Assembly (NCBI GenBank): GCA_046350295.1
Contig: JAXMAR010000010.1
Location: forward strand, 62,001-126,000
Origin: JAXMAR01 sp046350295
GTDB taxonomy: Bacteria; Planctomycetota; Planctomycetia; Gemmatales; Gemmataceae
Length of the DNA stretch: 64,000 bases
Reading direction: 5' to 3'
Position 1 is the first letter of the stretch. The number at the start of each line of letters is the position of its first letter. The translations under genes were made by a program, and so were the position numbers. The notes beneath the pieces were generated by a model. It did no database searches. It was not told where the DNA came from and saw nothing but the letters and a program-made list of their open reading frames with translations. Shown here in pieces: positions 34,499-50,400 of this stretch.

Positions 34499-35173
34499 CG
34501 GGCTATCCAGCTTGGCGTTGAGCTGGAGGGCCTTGACGTAGGCGACGATGGCCCAGCGGTCGCGCGTCTTTATCTGCGAGGCGTAATCGGGCATGGCGCC
34601 GAAGCCGTTGCTGATGACGTTGAAGACGTATCCGGGTTTCACGTTGCGCAGCCGTTCGCTCAGGAACGAGGGGGGCGTGGCGAAGCCGCGCTCGACGACC
34701 ATGCCCTTGCCCGTGCCGGCGCGGTCGTGGCACATGGAGCAATAGATGTTGAAGCGCTCCTGGCCGCGCTTGAGCAGCTTGGCGTCGACCGCGACGGGGA
34801 AGTAGTCGAGCCACGGGTCGCCCGCGGCGAAGAAGCCGAGGGAGGACGCTGGCGTGCCCGCCACGCCGATCAGGCCAGCGGCCTGTCCCCAGTCGGTCGC
34901 TCCCTCCATGCGTCCGGTGAAGTAGGGGGAGAAGTCGTCGTACTCGCCGCGGGCAATCGTGCCGGGGACGAGGAGGCGCGACGAGCGCTTGTCAGGGAAG
35001 AACTCGGTGGCTTCGAGAGGACGATAGCTGGGCTGGCGGGCCATTTCCTGACGGCAGCCGGCGAGACAGAAAAAGACGAGGAGGAGCGCGGCGTGCCGCC
35101 GCGTGCGCGAAGCCCCGGAGCGGGCGATGAGACACGTGTCGGCAGGCAGGGCCGTCGGCGGTTTAGTGGTCAA
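34496..35173 (-). CDS. actE: ActE, mono-haem cytochrome c subunit of Alternative Complex III
   Basis: 225 residues. A lipoprotein signal with lipobox 'VFFCLAGCRQ' anchors it outside the inner membrane. One CxxCH (CSMCH in 'ERFNIYCSMCHDRAGTGKGM') and a distal Met candidate in 'GFGAMPDY' define a class I cytochrome c. It passes electrons from ActA/B to the oxidase. It overlaps actD by 11 bases, and its stop codon lies in a palindromic repeat. Confidence 0.92.
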   Translation of the reverse strand: MTTKPPTALPADTCLIARSGASRTRRHAALLLVFFCLAGCRQEMARQPSYRPLEATEFFPDKRSSRLLVPGTIARGEYDDFSPYFTGRMEGATDWGQAAGLIGVAGTPASSLGFFAAGDPWLDYFPVAVDAKLLKRGQERFNIYCSMCHDRAGTGKGMVVERGFATPPSFLSERLRNVKPGYVFNVISNGFGAMPDYASQIKTRDRWAIVAYVKALQLNAKLDSP

Positions 35174-35695
35174 CTTCGCTCACCTCCGTCGCCCCCAGGC
35201 CTTTGAGGAAGTCCCGCGTCTTCTCGCGGTCGAACTTCGGATCGATCGCCTCGACCGACAGGAAGAAGCGGTCGCGCGAGGCCAGTGTGAAGCTCGGGAC
35301 ATTGAAGACCGGATGGTACGGCATGGGCAGGCCGTTCATGGCCAGCATGGCCAGCACCGCCGTCAATGCCGCCGCCAGGATCGTCATCTCGAAGGTCACG
35401 GGGATGAAGGCGGGCCAACTGTGGAGCGGCCGGCCGCCGATGTTGACCGGATAGCTAATGACCGCGGAGTAATACTGCATGAAGTATCCGCCGAGACCGC
35501 CGAGGACGCCGCCGATCAGGACGAGGAGCGGCAGCCGGCTGGAGCGGACGCCGAGGGCCTCGCTCAGTCCTTCGATGGGGAAGGGGGAATAGGCGTCGAG
35601 CTTTTCGTAGCCGGCCTCATGGGCCCCGTGGGCGGCGTCGACCAGGGACTGGGCGTCGGGGAACTCGGCGAGCAGGCCGTAGATTTCGGGTCGGG

Positions 35696-35699
<4 letters not shown>
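35163..35699 (-). CDS. actD: ActD, membrane subunit of Alternative Complex III
   Basis: 178 residues from the ATG at 35699, overlapping the actC stop by four bases (ATGA). An N-terminal soluble part ('IYGLLAEFPDAQSLVDAAHG') precedes two membrane helices (about 56-76 and 100-122) with the 'YPVNIGGRPLHSWPAFIPVTFE' loop characteristic of ActD (DUF3341). It packs against ActC in the complex. Confidence 0.93.
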
Positions 35700-40263
<4,564 letters not shown>

Positions 40264-40346
40264 TCGTCCTCCGGTTCTGGCCCGTTCACGGCGACCACGA
40301 GGGGACGTCGTCCGCCCGGTTCTGCGAACCGAGGCTAAACGGGGAA

Positions 40347-40997
40347 CTAGCGGTGACACACCGAACAGCTGGTACGCCGCTCGATCTTGTATTCCTTGAC
40401 CAGCTTGCGGCCCATCTCCAGCTGGTCGCCTTCAGGCTGCCAGGCCATGTCGAAGACCTTGTCGCGCGGGCGGACGTAGCGCTCCGGGTTGCGGTGGCAT
40501 TCGAGGCACCATTCCATGTAGAGGCTGGCGTGCTGGTAGGTCAGCGGCATCAAGTCGATCCGGCCATGGCACGTGGCGCAGCCGACGCCTTTCTTCACGT
40601 GGATGCTGTGGTCGAAGTAGGCGAAGCCGGCGAGATTGTGGATGCGCGTCCAGGCGATCGATTTGCCGGTGCGGTAGCTGTCGCGGACCGGCTCCAGGAG
40701 CGGGCTGTTGATCCAGATCTGCGAATGGCAGTTCATGCAGATGCGCGTGGCGGGTACGCCGGCGAAGGAGGAATCCTCGACGGAGGTATGGCAATAGCGG
40801 CAATCGATGCCCAGACCGGACACGTGGTGGCGGTGGCTGAAAGGGACGGGCTGCTCGGGGGCATTGCCGACGCCCGTGACGTAATCGGAGCGGACGTACT
40901 GCGCGTAGACCCAGCCGGCGAAGACGAGGATGAGGAGGAAGCCGAAGATCGTCAGCTTCGAGATGACGTTGAAACTGCGGTGGAAAATCTGCGCCAT
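40347..40997 (-). CDS. actA: ActA, penta-haem cytochrome c subunit of Alternative Complex III
   Basis: 216 residues from the ATG at 40997. One N-terminal membrane helix (about 13-32) is followed by five CxxCH sites: CRYCH 66-70, CMNCH 87-91, CATCH 140-144, CLECH 164-168 and CSVCH 211-215. This matches ActA, which carries electrons out of the Fe-S chain of ActB. It is the first gene of the operon, so the main promoter should lie upstream in 40998-41406. Confidence 0.96.
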   Translation of the reverse strand: MAQIFHRSFNVISKLTIFGFLLILVFAGWVYAQYVRSDYVTGVGNAPEQPVPFSHRHHVSGLGIDCRYCHTSVEDSSFAGVPATRICMNCHSQIWINSPLLEPVRDSYRTGKSIAWTRIHNLAGFAYFDHSIHVKKGVGCATCHGRIDLMPLTYQHASLYMEWCLECHRNPERYVRPRDKVFDMAWQPEGDQLEMGRKLVKEYKIERRTSCSVCHR

Positions 40998-41406
40998 CGC
41001 CTTTGGCCCTCGAAAAGAAGGCAAGCGAATCCGTAACCCAGTTTCACAATGCCCGGCGCCAGGCGCCGGGCGTTCGGAAGGGAGAGTCGGAGGACGGCGA
41101 GACATCTGCAGGCGGATTCAGTCTATGGTTGACGGCAAAAAGAAGGCAAGGAGGAAAAGCAAAAAGCAGGCGAAGATCGGAATTGCCCCTTGCTGCGCGG
41201 CGCCGCTCGGCGATGCAACGGAAGCACGTCGTATTGGTGTCGCTTTGTCGGCGCCTCATGTTATAATGCTTCAGGATGGACATCTTCCTTATCTGGCCCT
41301 TCCGCGGGGGAACCGCCACCTAACCAACTTGACCATCCTGGGCATTCTTCATCCAGGTTGGTCTGATCGAAGGCGGTCAGGCTGTCCGCAAACGCGGGAC
41401 GGCTTC
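40998..41406. other. Divergent regulatory region between actA and the GYF_2 gene
   Basis: About 409 bases without a supported gene. It should contain the promoter of the respiratory operon (minus strand) and of the GYF_2 gene (plus strand). The plus strand has a perfect TATAAT at 41262-41267 without a good -35 box. Confidence 0.5.
41262..41267 (+). promoter_or_regulatory. Possible -10 element for the GYF_2 gene
   Basis: TATAAT matches the -10 consensus, 140 bases before the ATG at 41407. No clear TTGACA lies 16-18 bases upstream, so the promoter would need an activator or an alternative sigma factor. Confidence 0.35.
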
Positions 41407-41922
41407 ATGGCGGTTCTCTTTTTCTACGGCAGAGATTCCTTTTCCTTCGGTCCCTATTCGCCGACAGAGATGCGGACGCTGGCCGCCGCGGGAACCATCC
41501 TGCCGAGCGACTTAGTCTGGCAGGAAGGGGACGGCCGAAAGCTGGCGGCGTCGAAAGTCAAGAACCTCTTCGTCGCCGCGGCGATCGTCGCGCCGCCGCC
41601 GATTGTTCCCATGCCCGTGTTCCCGGCTCCGGAGCCGGAGGCGGCTGCCGCTGCGCCGCCGTCGGGCGCGTTTGCGGCGGTTGAGCCGAAGAATACGACG
41701 CGCGACGAGCAGCCGCCGAAATCGAAGCGCGTGATTCGCATCCGCGGCGGCGTGCTGTTGAATCAAGACGGGGCGACCGTGCGCTTCTTCAAGAAATGTG
41801 AAGTGTGCAACCATCAAGACACGACCCGTAGCTCCGCGGTGATTCGCTCCGGTTGCACGCGCGTCGCGTTCTTTTGCCGGTCGTGCCGCAAGGGACGAAC
41901 AGTGGAATTGTTCGGCGTCTGA
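41407..41922 (+). CDS. GYF_2 domain protein with C-terminal zinc-ribbon-like part
   Basis: 171 residues from the ATG at 41407. The N-terminal 50 residues ('FGPYSPTEMRTLAAAGTILP', 'DLVWQEGDGRKLAASKV') are a GYF_2 (DUF4339) module. An Ala/Pro-rich linker follows, then a small domain with CEVC and CRSC pairs that should bind one zinc. It is probably an adaptor for protein interaction. A similar GYF_2-like module ends the kinase at 19975-21525. Confidence 0.75.
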   Translation: MAVLFFYGRDSFSFGPYSPTEMRTLAAAGTILPSDLVWQEGDGRKLAASKVKNLFVAAAIVAPPPIVPMPVFPAPEPEAAAAAPPSGAFAAVEPKNTTRDEQPPKSKRVIRIRGGVLLNQDGATVRFFKKCEVCNHQDTTRSSAVIRSGCTRVAFFCRSCRKGRTVELFGV

Positions 41923-41984
41923 CCCGACTCGTGGAAGACTCAAGAAAACAGGGCTTACTTACAACCAACGCTGAGGACCGGCGC

Positions 41985-42905
41985 ATGTCAGAGAAGATCG
42001 GGACTGAACGTGAGGCGGGGGGACATGTCCCCATTTCTTCCTGGATGAAGCTCGCGAATCTCATTGCGGTCGCGGCGCCTTTCGCGGGCTTGATCGGCGC
42101 CCTCGTCTTTCTTTGGGGTTGGGGCTTCAGCTGGGTCGACTTCGGCCTCCTCGTCGGCCTCTACATCCTCACCGCGTTCGGCGTGACAATCGGCTATCAC
42201 CGGCTGTTCACCCACCGCGCCTTCAAGACGAGCCGCGTCGTGCAGGCGATCTTCGCCGTCTTGGGGGGCATGGCCGCACAGGGGCCGCTCACCAAGTGGG
42301 TGGCCGTGCATCGCCGGCACCACCGCTTCAGCGACGAAAGCGAGGATCCCCACTCTCCCAACGCGGGCCGCCACGGCCTCCTCGGTATGCTCGCGGGGCT
42401 CTGGCATGCTCACATGGGTTGGCTTTTCAAGCCGGAATCGGCCGACCTCGACCGCTACGCCAACGACATCCGCCAGAGCAAGCTGCTCAGCCGGATCAGC
42501 GGCCTGTTCCTGCTCTGGCTCGTGCTGGGACTGGCCCTGCCGGCCATGCTCGGCGGCATCCTGACGCAAAGCTGGCTCGGCGCCCTGCTCGGCTTCCTCT
42601 GGGGCGGCCTGGTACGGATCTTCCTGGTGCACCATGTGACCTGGAGCGTCAATTCGGTGTGTCATCTATGGGGGCGCCAGCCCTACGCGGGCATTGACGA
42701 GAGCCGCAACAATTTGATTTTCGGCATTCTGGCCATGGGGGAAGGCTGGCACAACAATCACCACGCGTTTCCGACCTCCGCCCGGCATGGGCTCCGGTGG
42801 TGGCAGATCGATTTCAGCTACTGCGTGATCCGCCTCCTGGCCTGGTGCCGGCTTGCGTGGGACGTCAAGACGCCGCGTCCTCACGCGGCCCCGCACGTGT
42901 CGTGA
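41985..42905 (+). CDS. Fatty acid (acyl-CoA type) desaturase
   Basis: 306 residues from the ATG at 41985. The three histidine boxes of membrane di-iron desaturases are present: HRLFTH at 72-77, HRRHH at 109-113 and HNNHH near 265, with 'VTWSVNSVCHLWG' between them. Four membrane helices are expected. It introduces a double bond (delta-9 type in most relatives) and uses O2, consistent with the aerobic chain encoded upstream. Confidence 0.94.
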   Translation: MSEKIGTEREAGGHVPISSWMKLANLIAVAAPFAGLIGALVFLWGWGFSWVDFGLLVGLYILTAFGVTIGYHRLFTHRAFKTSRVVQAIFAVLGGMAAQGPLTKWVAVHRRHHRFSDESEDPHSPNAGRHGLLGMLAGLWHAHMGWLFKPESADLDRYANDIRQSKLLSRISGLFLLWLVLGLALPAMLGGILTQSWLGALLGFLWGGLVRIFLVHHVTWSVNSVCHLWGRQPYAGIDESRNNLIFGILAMGEGWHNNHHAFPTSARHGLRWWQIDFSYCVIRLLAWCRLAWDVKTPRPHAAPHVS

Positions 42906-42944
42906 TCCTTCGCGATGACCGTCGCCTCACCATGAAGTGCTTCC

Positions 42945-43268
42945 ATGATCGAAGAACCGCTTTCAAGAGACAAAGTAAGGTTCGGGCGGCTGGAAACCGT
43001 CGCCCTGCTGCTGCTGGTCGTGGCCATCCCTCTGCTGGCGGTCGCCAAACTGCGGGACGACGCGCTCCGCTTGATGGTTGTGGCTGCGCTCTTTGCCCTC
43101 GCCTCCCTGGCTCACGGGTTGGCGCGGCGCCGCGGCGAACTCGGCCGGCGCGCGGCGGTCCTGTTCTTCTGCTTGCTGGTGCTGTATCTGGCCGGCCAGC
43201 TGGCGCTTCAAGGTAAGAACTGGCTCGACCTGGCTCCGCAGTTTCTGCGCGAGGCCTTTGGGCTCTGA
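42945..43268 (+). CDS. Small membrane protein of unknown function
   Basis: 107 residues, with three hydrophobic segments (about 17-34, 41-57 and 69-88) separated by short charged loops. No family is recognised. It lies 39 bases after the desaturase on the same strand, so co-transcription is likely. Confidence 0.6.
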   Translation: MIEEPLSRDKVRFGRLETVALLLLVVAIPLLAVAKLRDDALRLMVVAALFALASLAHGLARRRGELGRRAAVLFFCLLVLYLAGQLALQGKNWLDLAPQFLREAFGL

Positions 43269-43334
43269 CAGCGGGCGCTCCGGGGTAACGAGTCCCGGTC
43301 CAGACATTCTCCTTTTTCCATGGGGACAACAGTC

Positions 43335-43520
43335 ATGATCGACGCAAGCCAATTGCCGGAAACCAAGCGGCGGCAGATCTTCGAGGCGCTCGTTCTTGCG
43401 CAGGACCGCGTCAGCGTAGCCCAGTCGCGCAACGAAATGTCGCGCGCATTCGGCGTGACCGAGGGGCAGGTTCGACAAATCGAACGCGAGGGGCTCGACC
43501 ACGGCTGGCCCCCTCTGTAA
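43335..43520 (+). CDS. Small helix-turn-helix protein resembling sigma-70 region 4
   Basis: 61 residues from the ATG at 43335 (a longer start at 43320 is possible). 'NEMSRAFGVTEGQVRQIERE' is a helix-turn-helix of the kind found in sigma region 4, where 'FGVTEGQVRQIEREGL' matches the DNA-recognition part. No other sigma region is present. It may be a small DNA-binding regulator. Confidence 0.6.
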   Translation: MIDASQLPETKRRQIFEALVLAQDRVSVAQSRNEMSRAFGVTEGQVRQIEREGLDHGWPPL

Positions 43521-43572
43521 CCGTCGACGGCTTGGACGCCTCTTGAATCAAAGCAACAGAAAGGCGCGGGCC

Positions 43573-43803
43573 ATGAAAGCCGCATCCTGGGTAGTCTATC
43601 TGATGACCGTGCGCAACAATCCGGAAGGCGTGCGCGCGGTCTGTGATCAGAGCGAATGGGAAAAACTACAGCGCGACCGCCCCGGCTACCACAAGCTTAT
43701 CCAGGACGGCATCGCGACGGAGAACGAGGCGGACCGGCTGGCGCGGGGAACTTCCGGAGACGATCGTCCGCGATCGACGCTCAAGGCACGCTGGAGCCGT
43801 TAG
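43573..43803 (+). CDS. Small conserved protein of unknown function
   Basis: 76 residues from the ATG at 43573. It has 'AASWVVYLMTVRNNPEGVRA' and 'CDQSEWEKLQRDRPGYHKLI', then a basic tail. There is no signal peptide, and the fold is probably alpha/beta. It lies 52 bases after the HTH gene; the two may be co-transcribed. Confidence 0.55.
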   Translation: MKAASWVVYLMTVRNNPEGVRAVCDQSEWEKLQRDRPGYHKLIQDGIATENEADRLARGTSGDDRPRSTLKARWSR

Positions 43804-44447
43804 GACGAGCGGCCCCTTCAATAACCGCTCGCCTTGCCATGATTCTCAAGCCCGGGGCGCCACCCCCAGTGAGATCTCCGGCCCCGGTCCCAACCAACGG
43901 CGAGCCACGTCTCCTTTACGAGTTTTCAAAATGGCCCGTTTTCCGTGCCGGCGCTCGTCCGCGCTGATCTCCGGATGCGCTCCCACTCGGAAGCTCGACC
44001 GCAACCCTTCACGTCGCCGCCTGCGTCGCTGCCTCTGGCGCCCATATTAACGGTTTACAGGTTGATCAGTTCCGCGCGACTCGGACAGGATCTTTGCGCC
44101 ATGCGGCGCTTTGGTCTGTGGCGGGCGGCAAAAAAACGCTAAGGAGCAAATGAAATTTGCCGACCGCGGTCACAAAAACGCCTCGCGCGACACTTCCTTG
44201 GTAGGGAGCGCGCGCTCCCTATCCCGTCCCGACACGGCCGATGCCTGCGTCGCTCCGCGCCCCCGCGGCGGCGCCTCCGCTTTCCGGCCTCTTGACTCGC
44301 CCCGTCTCGCCCGAAAGGTCGGCCGCACGCGCCTCATCCGCGCCGTTCCGTCGATTGTGTCGAACCCCGCGCCCGCGTCCGGCCCCTGGACGGCGTCCGG
44401 GATCGCGCGCGGCCCCATCTCCATCGTTTCTCCAGAGAAGGATCATC
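43804..44447. other. Long upstream region of the giant secreted protein gene
   Basis: About 640 bases without a supported gene. Open frames here have Arg/Pro-rich composition and read into or across the giant gene. One ATG at 44150 has an excellent AAGGAG site, but its product has no recognisable feature. The region probably holds the promoter and a long 5' leader. Confidence 0.45.
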
Positions 44448-47400
44448 ATGAAACCGATCGCGAACACTCTCAAACGCATCCGCCGGTTCATCAACGGGCT
44501 CTGCGCACGCCCCTCCACCGCTACGAAACGGGCGTACCGGCCAGCGCTCGAGCTCCTCGAAGAGCGCACCGTCCCCTCCGCTTCCTTCTTCGCCCCGGCG
44601 GAGCCCTCCGGCAGCGTCAACGTCCAGCTCGTGCCCCTCGCCAACGTCGCCGCCGCCGCCCAGGAGACGGTGACCTTCGGCGTTCCCTTCACACGCGGCT
44701 CGGTCACCCAGGCGCAGCTCTCCCAGATTCGCGTGCTCAAGAACGGCGTCGAGATTCCCGCCTTCGTCGAGCAGCTTACCCCCTGGCGCAGCATCGACGA
44801 CCCCGCCATCGACGCCCAATCGGTCCGTGTCGCGCGCATCCAGATCCCCTACACGTTCACAACGCTGAATCCGGAGACGATCACGGTCCAGTGGGGCGGC
44901 CCGAGCCGCACGCTCAACGTCACGACGCTCCAGGACCCGCGCCTCCAGTGGCATCAGGTCACCAGCGGCACGTTCGTCGCCGCCGACAACGTCGAGGAGC
45001 CCGACGTGCTGCCGGTCCTGCCCAAGGACTACCTGTCGAAGGGCATGCTCGACGCCCGCACCGACCCGACCAACAACAACGTGGTCGAGACGCGCGACGA
45101 CCCGGCCGTCATGGACGCGCTGACTTTCAGCGGCTACGCGGAGCTCGATTCCGCGCAGAAGAACTTCTTCTACACGATCATCAACCAGAATCCCGGCATC
45201 AGCATCGACTACAAGACCCAGGCCGAGCCCTGGCTCTACGACCGCGCCGCCGGCATGTACGAGCTTTACTTCCGCAGCGGCTTCGCGACCGCGCTGCGCG
45301 AGGCGGTCCGCGCCACCGATTTCTACGTCGACCACCTCGACGCGAACGGCTTCTTCACCCTCAAGCCCGGCGACCCCAAGTACTCCTACAACGAGTCGCT
45401 CGCCTACACCTTCTGGCTGCTGGGCGACAACCGCATGCTCGCCCCCATCTCGACCGTCACGCACGCCTTCGACGGCACGCAGACCCACTGGACGCCGAAC
45501 CTCAGCTTCTGGACCGAGCGCAACTCCGGCGACAAGCTCCTCGCCAACGAGATGGCCTACGAGGTGACCGGCGGCTCCGCCTTCAAAAGCAACGTGCAGA
45601 CCATCGTCGGCGATCTCATCTTTCTTCAGAACGGCGCCGGCGGCCAGCTTCCCGCCAACCGCATCGACGGCGGCCTCTATCACTTCGGCGCGCAGCACGA
45701 TATCTCCGAGGTCTCCAGCGGCGACGTCATCATCGCCTCCTCCTGGATGTCCGTCCTCGTCGTCGATCCGATGGTCCGCGTTTTCGGCGTCTGGGAGGAC
45801 AACGCCCAGATCCCCGATTTCATCGTCCGCATGGGCAACTTCGAGAAGGCCGCGGCCAAGACCGATCCCGACGGGCAGTTCGGCGGCACGACACGCTATC
45901 CCGATTACCTGATGCGCGCCGACGGAACCAGCGACAACCGCTCCGACACCGACGTGCAGCACGCGCTGGACGTCGGCGGCGTCGCGGCCTGGGCCACCTA
46001 CTTCGCCGAGCTGCGCGGGACGCCGGACGCCTCGCTGCGCCAGCTCGCCAACGACCTCTACGCGACCTACGACGTCGGCGTCAACTTCTGGACCCGCCCC
46101 GGCGGCACGAACTTCAACGTCTCGCCGCCGCGCCGCTACACCTGGGAATACAAGAACAGCGCCAGCTTCTCCTGGGCCCTCACCGGCACCGATTCGCCCG
46201 CCCAGCCCGGCGTCCTCTCCTTCAGCGCTCCGACGTTCACCGTCGTCGAAAACCAGCCGACCGCCATCATCACCGTCACGCGCAGCGGCGGCAGCGCCGG
46301 CAGCGTCAGCGTCCACTACGCCACCAGCGACGGCACGGCCACCGCCGGCAGCGACTACACCGCGACCTCCGGGACATTGACCTTCGCCGACGGCGAAACC
46401 AGCAAGACCTTCGCCGTGCCGATCACCAACGATAGCGCCGTCGAAAACACCGAAACCGTCACGCTCACCCTCAGCAATCCGACCGGCGGCGCCTCCCTCG
46501 GCAGCCCTGCGAGCGCCACGCTTTCGATCGACTCCGACGACAGCTCCAACCAGCCGATCACCGCCACCTTCCAGCAGGGCGTCAACGGCTACACGGGAAC
46601 CACCGACGCCGATATCTCCACGCAATACGCCGACTTCACCGGCGGCAACGGCAGCACCGGCACGACGGGCGACCAGCTCGGCGTCTATCAGACAACGGGA
46701 ACGGGCGCCTACACGATCGAGGGCCTGATCCGCTTCGGCAATCTCGGCATCACCGGCAACGCCACGGTCTCGTCCGCCACCCTCACGCTGGGCGTCGACA
46801 CCTGGACCGCCAACCCGACCATCCGCGGCTACTACCTGATTCCCGCCTGGACCACCGCCCCCGGCACGGACCTCGGCTGGATTCACACCGGCTCCGGCCA
46901 GGACTGGACCGTCCCAGGCGCGCGCGGTCAGGGGACGGACGTGGTCGCCGGCAAGAGCTTCGTCATCCCCGGCATCACCGCCACGGGGCAGCAGACGATC
47001 ACGATCAATCTCGATCCTGCCGTCGTCCAAAACTGGATCAGCAACCCGAGCGCCGACCAGGGCATCCTGCTCGTGAACGAAACCCCCGGCGCCATCGTCC
47101 GCATCGACGCTTCCGAGCACGCCACCACGGCGTTCCGTCCCAAGCTCAGCGTCACCTACACGGTCGGTGGCGCCGCGCCTCAGCCGGGCGCGCTGCAGTT
47201 CAACGCCGCCTCGTACACCGTCAACGAGAACGCCGGAACCGCGACCATCACCGTCAGCCGCAGCGGCGGCAGCGCGGGCAGCGTCGCCGTCAACTACGCC
47301 ACCAGCAACGGCACGGCCGGCGCCGGCAGCGACTACACCGCCGCCTCCGGGACGCTGACCTTTGCCGACGGCGAGACGACCAAGACCTTCACCGTGTCAA

Positions 47401-50400
47401 TCACCAACGATGCGGCTGGTGGAGGCGGACGAAACCATCAACCTCACGCTCAGCGGCCCGACCGGCGGCGCCACGCTCGGCAGTCAATCGACCGCCACGC
47501 TGACGATCCACGACGACGACGTGGCTCAACCCGGCGCCTTGCAGTTCAGCGCCTCCTCCTACACCGTCAACGAGAACGCCGGAACCGCGACCATCTCCGT
47601 CACCCGCACCGGCGGCAGCGCGGGCAGCGTCGCCGTCAACTACGCCACCAGCAACGGCACGGCCACCGCCGGCAGCGACTACAGCGCCGCCTCCGGCACG
47701 CTGACCTTCGCCGACGGCGAGACGAGCAAGACCTTCACCGTCTCAATCACCAACGACTCGCTGGTGGAGGCCGACGAGACGATCACCCTCACGCTGAGCA
47801 GTCCCACCGGCGGGGCCACGCTCGGCAGTCAAGCCACGACGACCCTGACGATCCACGACGACGATGTGGCGCAGCCCGGCGTATTGCAGTTCAGCGCCTC
47901 GGCCTTCACTGTCAACGAGAATCAGGGCACGGTCACGATCACCGTCACGCGCACCGGCGGCAGCAACGTCCCCGTCACCGTCAACTACGCGACCAGCGAC
48001 GGCACGGCGACCGCCGGCAGCGACTACACCGCAACCAGCGGCACGCTCAGCTTCGGCATCGGCGAGACGACCAAGACCTTCACCGTGCCGATCATCAACG
48101 ACACGCTGGTAGAAAACCCGGAGACCGTCACGTTGACCCTCAGCAATCCGACCGGCGGCGCCACGCTCGGCGCCGCGTCCACCGCAACGCTGACCATCAA
48201 CTCCGACGACACGAGCGGCCAGCCCACCACCGTCACCTTCCAGCAAGGCGTCAACGGCTACACCGGCACGGCCGATGTCAACATCTCCACCCAGTACGCC
48301 CAGTACACGAGCGGTAACGGCACGACGACGTTCAACGGCGCCCAGCTGGGCGTCTACCAGACGACAGGCAGCGGGGCCTACACCATGGAGGGCCTGGTCC
48401 GCTTCGGCAATCTCGGCATCCCCGCGGGCGTTACCGTCTCGAGTGCCAAGCTGACCCTGAGCGTCGACACCTGGGACGCCAATCCCACCATTCGCGGCTA
48501 CTACGTGCTCGCGCCATGGAGTGCCGCCCCCGGCGCCAGCGCCGGCCAGATCGGCTGGCTGCACCGCGGGAACGGCGGCGACTGGGTCACGCCCGGCGCC
48601 CTGGGTCAGGGCAGCGACGTCGTCGCCGGCAAGAGCTTCGTCCTCTCGGGCATCCGGGCCGTCGGCGCGCAATCGATCACCATCGACCTCGACCCGGCCG
48701 TAATTCAGGGCTGGATCGATAATCCCGGCGCCGACCAGGGCATCCTCCTGGTCAATGAAAGCGCCGGGAAAATCGTTCGCATCAACGCTTCGGAGAACGC
48801 CACCGCCTCGCTCCGCCCCAAGCTGAGCGTCACCTACGGCGGCTCCGCGACCCCGCAACCGGGCGCCCTGCAATTCAGCAGCGCGACCTATTCCGTCAAT
48901 GAAAACGGTGGGGCCACGACCATCACCGTGACCCGCAGCGGCGGCAGCGACGGCAGCGTCGCCGTCAACTACGCGACCAGCAACGGCACGGCGGCCGCCG
49001 GCAGCGACTACACCGCGAGCAGCGGCACGCTTACCTTCGCCGCCGGCGAGACGAGCAAGACCTTCACCGTGCCGATCACGAACGACGCGCTGGTCGAAGG
49101 CGCCGAGACAATCAACCTGACGCTCAGCGGCCCGACCGGCGGCGCCACGCTCGGCGGCCAGGCGACGGCCACGCTGACGATTCAGGACGATGACGTGGCG
49201 CCTCAGCCGGGCGCCTTGCGGTTCAGCGCGTCCGCCTTCAGCGTCGACGAGGGTCAGGCGACCGCCACGATCACTGTGACCCGCACGGGCGGCAGCGACG
49301 GCAGCGTGAGCGTCAACTATGCGACCAGCAACGGCTCCGCCACCGCCGGGAGCGACTACACCGGCGCCAGCGGCACGCTCACCTTTGCCGCCGGCCAGAC
49401 CAGCAAGACGTTCACCGTGCCGATCCTCAACGACACGGCCGTCGAAGGCGCCGAGACCGTCAACCTCACGCTCAGCGGCCCGACCGGCGGCGCCACGCTC
49501 GGCAGTCCCGCCGCGGCGACGCTCACCATCGTCGACAACGACACACCCCCGCCCAGCGGCGCCTTCACGAACATCAACGCCGCCAGCGGCATCGACGCCA
49601 TCGTCAACCAGATGTACCAGACCAACCCCGACTGGTGGCTCAGCGGCGAGCACCTCGTCGACCTGGACAACGACGGCGCGCTCGATCTCTTCCTCGACAG
49701 CCATGGTGGCGGCAATGCGATCGCGGCGCTGAACGACGGCCACGGCCACTTCACCCGCGTCACCAGCGGCAGTTTCCCGACCACCGAGATCCACGAGATG
49801 GTCGACATCAACGGCGACGGCAAGGTCGATCTGAGCGCCACGTTCCAGGACGGCGGCGGCCAGTGGTGGATCAACAACTCGACGCCGGGCCACGTCAACT
49901 TCACGCCCACCAGCGTCACACGCGGCACCAACACCAGCCGCTCCCAGGTCCTGTTCGATTTCAACGGTGACGGCAAGGTCGACTGGTTCCGCTCCGCGCC
50001 GCCGGGCCTGGTCGTCGACTTCGGCGACGGAAACGGCGGCTTCACCGAAGGCAGCCTCTCCTTCGTCATCGCCGGCACGGATTCCAACGACAACGCCAGC
50101 TTCCTCCCCGCCGACTTCGACGGCGACGGCAAGACCGACCTCCTCGTCCTCGTCGGCGGCAACTACGACGGCACGCCCGGCAAGACCCTCTACTGGCACA
50201 ACAACGGCAACCTCACCTTTACGGACATGACCGCCAGCGCCGGCATCCCGGCCAACGGCACGATCGCCAAGGGCATCGGCGACTTCGACCAGGATGGCGA
50301 CGTCGACTTCATCGCCATCCAGAACAAGTCGATGCCGCCCGTGATCTATCTCAACGACGGTCACGGCCACTTCACTGTCAAGCCGAACGCGATCAGCGGC

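Noticed and set aside
44111..46435. ATG at 44150 with a strong AAGGAG as a separate gene
   Set aside because: The frame has no recognisable domain, is rich in Arg/Pro/His and overlaps most of the giant gene in another frame.
46204..49540. Regular repeats as a possible CRISPR array
   Set aside because: The units are about 335 bases long, coding and in frame, and give Calx-beta domains. There are no short repeats with unique spacers and no cas genes.
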